Shown: positions 1 to 6,900 of the stretch, piece by piece
How the letters are laid out: every line of letters begins with the position of its first letter
Position numbering within the stretch: position 1 is the first letter of the stretch
Assembly (NCBI GenBank): GCA_022824945.1
Contig: JAJDYX010000009.1
Location: 1 to 38,311, forward strand
DNA length: 38,311 bases
Direction: 5' to 3'
Source of the DNA: Candidatus Latescibacterota bacterium
GTDB taxonomy: Bacteria; Latescibacterota; UBA2968
The notes under the pieces: generated by a model
What the model saw: only the letters and a program-made list of their open reading frames with translations
The model's database searches: none
Told to the model about the DNA's origin: nothing
Made by a program: the position numbers and the translations under genes

Positions 1-1847
1 CCAGGATTCGTGATAACTGGTGGGGTATTGTCCCGAACAGTGACCGTGAAGGTCTCAGTCACCGGATTATTAAAACCATCGTTGGCTGTAATCGTCACCG
101 TAGAGGCCCCCAACACATCAGCACTCACTTCGCCACGGACCTGACCATTGCTGTAACGAAGACCAGATGGTAAGCCACTCACACTCACTGTCGGCGTGTC
201 CTCAGGATCTGTCACATCAATGTCAAATGACGAGATTATCTCACATTGCAAGTAGCTCTTGTTACCAGGATCTGTGATATCAGGAGCTTGATTGACATTA
301 ACAGTGAGCGTGAAAGTCTCAGTCACTGCGGTATTAAAACCATCGTTAGCAGTTATTGTCACTGTAGAGGTCCCCGATGTATTCGCAGGCAATCTGCCGC
401 TGACTGTGACCTTTTCAGTGTTCGTATTATAATCGTCATCCAGATTATCGGGTAAACCACTCACTGTCACTGTTGGTGTGTCCTCCGCATCAGTCACACT
501 GAAACTAAACGGCGTAACTGCCTTGCCTGTGTTCTCTCCGGTTACAAAGGTCTTATTACCAGGGTCGGTGATATCAGGAGCTTGATTGACATTAACAGTG
601 ATTGTGAAGGTCTTAGTCACAGCAGGATTACAACCATCGTTGGCAGTCACTGTCACTGTAGAGGTCCCCGACACATTAGCAGACAGTCTGCCACTGACTG
701 TGACCTTTTGGGTGGTCGTATTATAATTGGAAGTAAGATTATCGGGCAAGCCACTCACCGTTACTGTTGGGTTGTCCTCCGCATCAGTCACACTGAAACT
801 AAACGGCGTAATGGACTTACCTACATTCTCTCCTGTCACAAAGGTTTTGTTTCCAGGATTCGTGATCTCAGGAGAAGTGTTTTTCTTAACAGTAAATAAG
901 AGGCCTCCGGAGACTGCGTTATTAATACCATCGTTGGCATTAATTCCTATAACGTAAAAGCCTCCCGGCGACGCACCTTTAGCCACTTTACCATTGAACG
1001 TATAGGTGATCTCGGCCCCGCCAGTGCCATAGCTACTGCTGCTCTTGGTGAAAGTAAGACCAAGGGCTTCAGGATTACTCACCGTCAAATCTGGCGTGTC
1101 ATCTTCATCTCTCACCGTGATAGTAAACTCCGTGATGGTATGACCCTGAAAATAGCTCATATTCCCAGGATTAGTGACCGTAGGCGCGCTGTTGACACTG
1201 ACTCCTATCGTGAAAGTCTCGGTCACTGCGGTATTACAACCATCGTCGGCAGTCACCGTTACCGTGGAGGTCCCCGACACATCAGCAGGCAATGTACCAC
1301 TGACGGTGACCTTTTCAGTCATCGAACTATAAGAACTGGCGGTAAGACCAGAAGGTAAACCACTCACCGTCACTGTAGGCGTGTCTTCAGCATCGGACAC
1401 ACTGATGGTAAACGGTGTGATTGCCCTACCCGTATTCTCGCCCGTCACAAAGGTCTTGTTACCAGGATTCGTGATCGTGGGAGAGGTGTTAGGTTTTACT
1501 TTTAGAGTAAAAGTAGTAGATTCCGTTTCGCCATCCTCATCTTCTACTGTTATTGATATATTGAAAGTCCTGGTCCTGGTGACAGTCGTTGAACCCTGGA
1601 TATTAACGAAATGGGATTCTTCATCTTCATCCGAAAGCGTAATACCAGCAGGCGCACCGCTGATACTAAATGTGTAAGGAGGGGAGCCACCTTCCGCAGT
1701 CACAACGCCTCCAACAGCCTGGCACGCAAAAACGCTGGTTGAGTTGTCTGTGATCTCAATACTTAATGGATCAGCAGAAGCACTTCCAGAAATCAGGGTC
1801 GTAACGATACTTATGGCAATGGAAAATAATACGGATCGAATTTTCAT
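1..1847 (-). CDS. Secreted Ig/cadherin-like repeat protein (partial, C-terminus outside window)
   Basis: The minus strand is open from an ATG at 1847 to the window edge, 615 codons with no stop. AGAGGA lies 7 bases before the ATG. The protein begins with a signal peptide (MKIRSVLF, a hydrophobic stretch, then a probable cut after ASA at residue 25). One divergent domain (about 26-119) follows, then a tandem array of units of about 88-104 residues starting near residues 120, 219, 323, 421, 519 and 607. Each begins like N-x-x-P-x-I-T-N-P-G-N-K and carries DAEDTPTVTVSGLP and TVTVTANDG-like segments, typical of putative-Ig/cadherin-like bacterial surface repeats. The unit beginning at residue 219 is the most divergent. 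The role is probably adhesion or extracellular structure; no enzyme domain is visible in this part. The gene follows the radical SAM gene on the same strand 137 bp away and could be co-transcribed. Confidence 0.85.
   Translation of the reverse strand, partial: MKIRSVLFSIAISIVTTLISGSASADPLSIEITDNSTSVFACQAVGGVVTAEGGSPPYTFSISGAPAGITLSDEDEESHFVNIQGSTTVTRTRTFNISITVEDEDGETESTTFTLKVKPNTSPTITNPGNKTFVTGENTGRAITPFTISVSDAEDTPTVTVSGLPSGLTASSYSSMTEKVTVSGTLPADVSGTSTVTVTADDGCNTAVTETFTIGVSVNSAPTVTNPGNMSYFQGHTITEFTITVRDEDDTPDLTVSNPEALGLTFTKSSSSYGTGGAEITYTFNGKVAKGASPGGFYVIGINANDGINNAVSGGLLFTVKKNTSPEITNPGNKTFVTGENVGKSITPFSFSVTDAEDNPTVTVSGLPDNLTSNYNTTTQKVTVSGRLSANVSGTSTVTVTANDGCNPAVTKTFTITVNVNQAPDITDPGNKTFVTGENTGKAVTPFSFSVTDAEDTPTVTVSGLPDNLDDDYNTNTEKVTVSGRLPANTSGTSTVTITANDGFNTAVTETFTLTVNVNQAPDITDPGNKSYLQCEIISSFDIDVTDPEDTPTVSVSGLPSGLRYSNGQVRGEVSADVLGASTVTITANDGFNNPVTETFTVTVRDNTPPVITNP
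29..1490 (-). repeat. Tandem coding repeats, five complete units of about 265-310 bp
   Basis: Units start at about 1490, 1193, 881, 587 and 293, and a sixth begins at 29. The units starting at 881 and 587 are nearly identical over long stretches at the DNA level (for example the segments encoding PFSFSVTDAED). This suggests recent duplication or gene conversion. The unit at 1193 is the most divergent. Confidence 0.8.
38..38. other. Window edge note
   Basis: Both ends of the window cut genes: the repeat protein on the left and the Sel1 protein on the right. Neither has a stop codon inside the window. Confidence 0.9.
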
Positions 1848-1879
1848 ATATCATTCCTCTTCTAACAATGTGAACAGTT

Positions 1880-1969
1880 TTATGCGGCAAGTGCCGCATA
1901 TTCTCTAATGCTCCAGCCTGTATCCAGATTAAGCCGATCCGGCATTTCAAAATCTGAAATTTTATGCAT
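1880..1969 (-). CDS. Possible 29-residue peptide ORF
   Basis: This small ORF starts 15 bases after the stop of the radical SAM gene, begins MHKISDFEMPDRLNLD and ends REYAALAA. It has no convincing Shine-Dalgarno sequence. Its last codons coincide with the perfect inverted repeat at 1881-1900. It could be a small co-transcribed peptide, a second substrate of the maturase, or chance. Its position between the maturase and the repeat protein is the only context support. Confidence 0.2.
   Translation of the reverse strand: MHKISDFEMPDRLNLDTGWSIREYAALAA
1881..1900 (-). terminator. Perfect hairpin in the gap between maturase and repeat protein
   Basis: TATGCGGCA and TGCCGCATA form a 9-bp perfect stem with a 2-base gap. 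No U-tract follows on the minus strand, so this is a weak terminator, an RNA processing or stability element, or a leader structure of the repeat-protein gene. Confidence 0.35.
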
Positions 1970-1984
1970 TCTACATTTTTTTGC

Positions 1985-3421
1985 TTATGAGACTATTTCC
2001 AGGTCATAACGTCGCTGCAACAAAGACGCATCGACTTCTGAAATTTCCATACACATCTCCATCGCCAGTTCATAGCGATAGCGCGTCTGTTCACAAGAAA
2101 CCGGATTCGGATACATCGGATCACCCGTCGTCGTCCGCGCATCCCAAAGACACCCGCCACCACACAAGTTGCGCGCCCAGCACGTCTTGCACTCAGGACG
2201 ATTATTGACATTGAACTGTGTATCAAAATACTGCTGCTTTTCGCGATCAATACCCGCGAACACATCACCCATCTTAAACTCGGGTGCATCGGCCAGACTC
2301 GAACAAAAATAAATTGATCCATCCGCTGCAATCGCCAAATACTGCTTACCGCCGAGACACCCGTGACAAGATTTTGCCCGCGTCAGCAATTTTTGAATCC
2401 TCGGATCAAACTCTTCATCTCCACCCTCTTCACCACTTAAGATGGCTTTGAGCGCACGCTGGCTACGCTTGTAAATTTGTTGCTTCAAAACGGGTAGGTG
2501 TTCTTCCCGAATCGCATAAGGTGCATCAGGAGAGACAACAGCGGGACCAACAAGCGCGTTTTCTGTACCCAGAGATCGCAACGCATCGGCAATCTGGTCC
2601 TCGTCCAAGTCATAGGCTGTCATAATAGCCTGCAAATACACGCGCTCAGGTGCCTCATCAGTCAGTTTCTTTACATTCTTTGCCACAACATCATAAGTTC
2701 CAGAACCATTGTGAAACTTGCGAATGCGGTCCTGTGTTTTACGTCCACCATCTATGCTGACCTTAATCTGAAATTTTTCATCAACCAAAAACTGCTTCAT
2801 CTCGTCGGTCAACAATGTGCCATTGGTCACAATGCCAAACCCAACCTGCACACCCAATCGCGCTGATAGGGATTTGGCAAACGGCACCAGTTCGCGCAGT
2901 AATGGAAAATTCAGAAGCGGCTCCCCACCAAAAAAATCAATCTGGCATCGCCCGAGAGTCTGAGCCTCAGTAACAATCCAGCGTATGGCTTGCTCGGCAA
3001 CTTTGGGTTGCATCAACATCGCCTTACCGCCATAATCCCCACCGTGGGCAAAGCAATAAGCACACTGAATATTGCACGTATGGGAAACGTGCAAGGACAC
3101 CTGCAAACGATCTGTCTGCGATACGCCACAGGCTGCCACGCCTTCTGTTGTCGGCACATTGGACACCACAGGTAAAGCACCATCCGCAATCAAACCCACC
3201 TGCGCTAATGCCTCAATAGCCTCGACAATATCTTCTGCCTCGTATTGCTCGGTCAGCATCTGAACAACCTGAGAAGCAGACATCCCCTCACAACACGCTA
3301 AAATTGACTGGAAAAGGGGATCCAGCTTAAAAAACAGACCTGTCTCAACCTGATAGACAATCGGCTGTTTTTGCTCTTCTGTATGAAAAAGATGCATGTC
3401 GCATTTTTGAATGCACAGCAT
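1985..3421 (-). CDS. Radical SAM/SPASM peptide maturase with N-terminal RRE-like region
   Basis: This 478-aa protein is predicted to modify a ribosomal peptide using S-adenosylmethionine radical chemistry. Residues about 8-80 look like a PqqD/RRE peptide-binding domain. The radical SAM motif CNIQCAYC is at about 116-123, followed by FFGGEPLL. The C-terminal half carries SPASM cysteines: SCHGC, IYFCSS, then CKTCWARNLCGGGC and a late SCEQ, enough for two auxiliary Fe-S clusters. Length and layout match SCIFF/QhpD-type maturases. ATG at 3421 is chosen because CAGGAG sits 8 bases upstream; a GTG at 3448 would add 9 residues and overlap the stop of the peptide gene. The upstream neighbour is a 61-aa peptide gene 23 bp away, the likely substrate, and both should be read from the sigma54 promoter at 3702. 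The modification made cannot be told from sequence. Confidence 0.9.
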   Translation of the reverse strand: MLCIQKCDMHLFHTEEQKQPIVYQVETGLFFKLDPLFQSILACCEGMSASQVVQMLTEQYEAEDIVEAIEALAQVGLIADGALPVVSNVPTTEGVAACGVSQTDRLQVSLHVSHTCNIQCAYCFAHGGDYGGKAMLMQPKVAEQAIRWIVTEAQTLGRCQIDFFGGEPLLNFPLLRELVPFAKSLSARLGVQVGFGIVTNGTLLTDEMKQFLVDEKFQIKVSIDGGRKTQDRIRKFHNGSGTYDVVAKNVKKLTDEAPERVYLQAIMTAYDLDEDQIADALRSLGTENALVGPAVVSPDAPYAIREEHLPVLKQQIYKRSQRALKAILSGEEGGDEEFDPRIQKLLTRAKSCHGCLGGKQYLAIAADGSIYFCSSLADAPEFKMGDVFAGIDREKQQYFDTQFNVNNRPECKTCWARNLCGGGCLWDARTTTGDPMYPNPVSCEQTRYRYELAMEMCMEISEVDASLLQRRYDLEIVS

Positions 3422-3444
3422 AGACGCACTCCTGAGAACTGAAA

Positions 3445-3630
3445 TCACCTATCCTGCTCATCAGCCTGATCAAAATCGTCCCAATCGTCATCGGGAAAGG
3501 GCAGGGGAGGAACGGCCAGCACACCGGGGCTACAGCCCATTTCAAAACTGTCCGTCGCCCAATATGTGCGAATATCACCTTCTGTATCTATCTCTCCATT
3601 AATCAAAGTCAACTTGCGTCGAATCGCCAT
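3445..3630 (-). CDS. Putative RiPP precursor peptide, 61 aa
   Basis: ATG at 3630 has a strong GGAGGAGGG site a few bases upstream; an in-frame TTG at 3645 lies inside that site and is rejected. The N-terminal part (MAIRRKLTLINGEIDTEG) looks like a leader. The C-terminal part has one Cys (C33), a Pro-rich stretch (about 35-46) and a very acidic tail with D47-D49, W50, D51-D52, F53, D54-Q55. W-D-D and F-D-Q fit the aromatic-X-X pattern used by three-residue cyclophane maturases; the single Cys could instead form a thioether. No protease or transporter gene is adjacent. Identification as a substrate rests on position directly before the maturase, size, the RRE of the maturase and the shared promoter. 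I know of no family for this peptide. Confidence 0.7.
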   Translation of the reverse strand: MAIRRKLTLINGEIDTEGDIRTYWATDSFEMGCSPGVLAVPPLPFPDDDWDDFDQADEQDR

Positions 3631-3685
3631 TTTACCCTCCTCCAATACAAAAATTTAAAATGTGGTCACTATCCGCCCTATATAT

Positions 3686-3702
3686 TGCAAGAACCGTGCC
3701 AA
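3686..3702 (-). promoter_or_regulatory. Sigma54 (-24/-12) promoter of the peptide-maturase operon
   Basis: The minus strand reads TTGGCACGGTTCTTGCA. It contains GG and GC separated by exactly 10 bases and matches the TGGCACG-N4-TTGCA consensus in full. The expected transcription start is near 3675, giving a leader of about 45 bases before the precursor ATG. Confidence 0.9.
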
Positions 3703-3717
3703 AAATCGTTTCGGCAT

Positions 3718-3749
3718 AAAAAAAAGCACTTGAGGCAGCTCAAGTGCTT
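3718..3749 (-). terminator. Rho-independent terminator of the sigma54 activator gene
   Basis: AAGCACTTGAG pairs with CTCAAGTGCTT (11 bp, 4-base loop, 3724-3749). On the minus strand it is followed by eight U residues (3725-3718). It ends transcription of the 1596-aa regulator just before the sigma54 promoter of the next unit. Confidence 0.9.
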
Positions 3750-3806
3750 GAAAAACAATGAGATAAAATTTAAGAATTATTTGTGTTGTAAATACGGCAT
3801 TCAGGC

Positions 3807-3834
3807 ATAAGTGTAAACGCAGATTTACACTTAT
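3807..3834. promoter_or_regulatory. Upstream activator site 1
   Basis: This perfect inverted repeat has 11-bp arms, ATAAGTGTAAA and TTTACACTTAT, around CGCAGA. Its centre is about 145 bp upstream of the predicted sigma54 transcription start. It is probably the binding site of the FIS-type HTH of the adjacent activator. Confidence 0.75.
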
Positions 3835-3890
3835 AATCGTTTATTCACAAAAATTACGCATAAATATTTGATTCATATAAAGATAAACAG

Positions 3891-3910
3891 GTGTAAACGC
3901 AGGTTTACAC
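3891..3910. promoter_or_regulatory. Upstream activator site 2
   Basis: GTGTAAAC-GCAG-GTTTACAC has 8-bp perfect arms and the same core as site 1. Its centre is 80 bp from that of site 1 and about 225 bp upstream of the predicted start. Confidence 0.75.
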
Positions 3911-3913
3911 TAC

Positions 3914-3931
3914 TGTAAACGCAGGTTTACA
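3914..3931. promoter_or_regulatory. Upstream activator site 3
   Basis: TGTAAAC-GCAG-GTTTACA is centred 22 bp (two helical turns) from site 2, so paired dimers would sit on one face of the DNA. Sites 2 and 3 together also form a larger inverted repeat (CAGGTGTAAAC at 3888 and GTTTACACCTG ending 3935). The site ends just after the stop codon of the activator gene. Confidence 0.75.
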
Positions 3932-3937
3932 CCTGTT

Positions 3938-6900
3938 CTACATCTCTCTCAACCCCAAACGATCAATTTTTTTATACAAGCCAACGCGCGTCACACCCAG
4001 TTCTTTGGCTGCCTGGGTAATATTGCCCTCGTGTTTCTCGAGCATGTTGCGAATCACCCATTTTTCATACTCCTGCATACGATCTTGTAAATACCCCTGA
4101 AATTCCTGCTCGACAGCTTCCAAAAACAAATCGGGCGTAATATCACCCTCTTCTTCTGCCAATGCCACCGCAAGTTGAATCTTATTTTCCAACTCGCGCA
4201 CATTGCCCGGCCAGTCATAACTTGTGAGCACCCTGATTGCCCCCACTGTCAGCCCGCCAATCGACTTGTTAGCCTCTTTTTTTAACCGAATAAGCAGATG
4301 TTCGGCCAATAACGGCACATCTTCAATGTGTTCTCGCAAAGGCGGCATATCGATCTGTACCCCCTGCAACCGATAATACAAATCTTCGCGGAAAGCATCT
4401 TTCTCAACTTCCTGTTTTAAGTCTCGATTGGTCGCTGCAATAATGCGTACATCCACTGTGCGATCCTCGGTTTCTCCCACACGCCGAATCTCCCCTTCTT
4501 GCAACACCCGCAACAAGCTCCTTTGCAACTGCGGTGGGGCATCGGCGATTTCATCGAGAAGAACCGTGCCCCCATCGGCAGCCTCAAAAATCCCCTTATG
4601 ATCTTCAGCCGCCCCGGTAAACGCGCCTTTTTTATGTCCAAACAACTCACTCTGCAACAACTCTGGTGAAAGGACAGCACAATTTTGCGACAAAAATCGC
4701 TGGTCTTTGCGTGTACTATTGTAGTGTATGGCACGCGCAGCCAATTCTTTGCCCGTACCTGTTTCGCCCTGTACAAGCACGGGAATATCACTCTTTGCAG
4801 CAGTTTCGATAAGCTGGTAGATCCTCTGCATGGCATCACTTTGTCCGACCATGTCGCCAAGCTGGTACCGTCTTTCGACCTCCTGCTGAAAATATCGCGC
4901 TTTCTCTTCCGATTGTTCGTACATCCTCGCATTGACCAGTGCTACCCCCACCAGATTCGCAAATGCCTGCAAAAACGTCTGATCTACTTCAGAAAATGCG
5001 TTGCTGATGCCGCGATGATCCACATATAGCGCACCCATCACGCCTTCGTTAAAATGGAATACGGGTACACACAATACAGACCGAATATTGTAATCTATCA
5101 CGCTCTGATACCGATTGAGTCTCTCATCTACCTGGGCATCAATGCTCAAAACAGGTTCATTTGTCTCAATAACCCGACGAATAATACCCCGACTCAGTAC
5201 TTCTGCATCATCTACCTCTAAATTGTGGTGGCGCACAGCATCAACCACAAAGCCTTTTGGAGTCTCATTTTTAATCGCAACAAGCACCCGCTCTGCTGAA
5301 TAAACAGCCAACAAATTACCCAAAATCCGGTCCAATAGCACCTTGACATCGCGCTCTGTTGTCAATTCCCGGCTCACATCGTAAAGCAAGCGCAAGCGAT
5401 CGACAGACAACGTATCGACTGAAATCTCAGAGCTAAGTGCGGCATCCTTATCGTGAGACGATTCACTCAATTGATTTAATACCACCTGTGTTTTCTCCAA
5501 AAAATAAGACATCTCCATTTCTTCAAACGCCTGTTTTGCTTCTTCAAGATGTGCCTTAGCTCTTGGTACATCACCGCGCTCAATATAAAACTCTCCTGCC
5601 ATCAGCAGCGCACGCGCCCAGTGGTCGCCTTTGGACTCTCTTCGACATTCAATCGCCTGCTCAAAAGCCTCTTCAGCCGCAGCAATCTGCCCTGCTTTAG
5701 CCAAAGCCGCACCAATACCACAATACACCAGGGGCAATATGCCCGTGTACATACCCGATGTTTGCCGAGTACCTTCACTGGCTTTTTCTGCCCATTCAAG
5801 TGCTACTTCTGTATCTCCCATCCTCGCGGCAACCGTTGCCGCTATTGCATAAGCGCGATAAATATAATCTTTTCGCGGTGTTTGCAAAAAACGTTCCACA
5901 GAGGTCTCAGCATATTCCAATGCCTCGGCAAAATCACCGCGTTCCAGTGCCAATTCTCCCAGATAGAGGGAACTCACTGATTCCCAGTACACCACCCCTC
6001 GCTTCTGCCACTCACCAATGACTTCATAGCAAATTGCTTCCGCCTGATCGAGATCACCCAGATAAAAATAAACTCTTGGAAGAAAATTGAGTGCCCAAAT
6101 GCGATGGTGCTCAAGTCCACGCTGCCTAAATGACTTTACAGCAGTTTCCAAATACCCTTTAGCTGTTTGAAATCGAAATTCTATCAATGAGACCAGACCT
6201 TCTCGTCCTTGAATAAAAGCCTCATTTTGCGGGTCCCTCAACATATTACGTTTCTCTATTTCCCCACGCATATACGCAACAGCCTCTTCGTGTCGTCCCG
6301 ACACATCGCACAGATAAGCCAAACTGCCTAACGCCTGAATTTCGCCGTCGAGATTACCCCGTTCACGATAAAGTCGCAATGCCTTCAAAAAGCACTCTTC
6401 TGCAATTTTGCTATTTTGAAATATGCTGTGAATCTCCCCTTTACTCCTAAAAATATGCGCCTTTAAATCGCGCCGATCATCGGGTAATAACGCCTGTGCC
6501 TCGTCTAAAAGTTCCAGTGCTCTATTGTGCTGACCACAACCGCGCAGCGCATCTGCATAATCGCACAAAAAATCGATTGCATCTGCAGGTGATTCAAACA
6601 CGTCATCCGTTGCCCAGTCTCGCACAGCCTCAAACCGTCTCAATGCCTGGCGATAAGCGTGTTGTTTCAATGCTTTTTTGCCCGCCAGACACATATATTT
6701 CACAGCCTTATTTTGTTCTTCTCCCGCCGCGAAATGATCCGCCAATTCTTCTGTCAATTCTTCTACATTCTCCATCTTTTCCAAAGCATTGCCAATTTCT
6801 CGATGTAACAGACGACGACGCAAATCTTGCATGTGATCGTAAATTGCATGCCGACACAAATCCTGTGAAAATCGATATCGATCTTCATCCTCTCCACAAG

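Noticed and set aside
1..1847. Short plus-strand ORFs in the repeat region
   Set aside because: They recur with the same period as the minus-strand coding repeats and are mirror shadows of them.
1880..1900. tmRNA tag, because a peptide ends in AALAA near a hairpin
   Set aside because: No tRNA-like acceptor structure or tmRNA core is found nearby.
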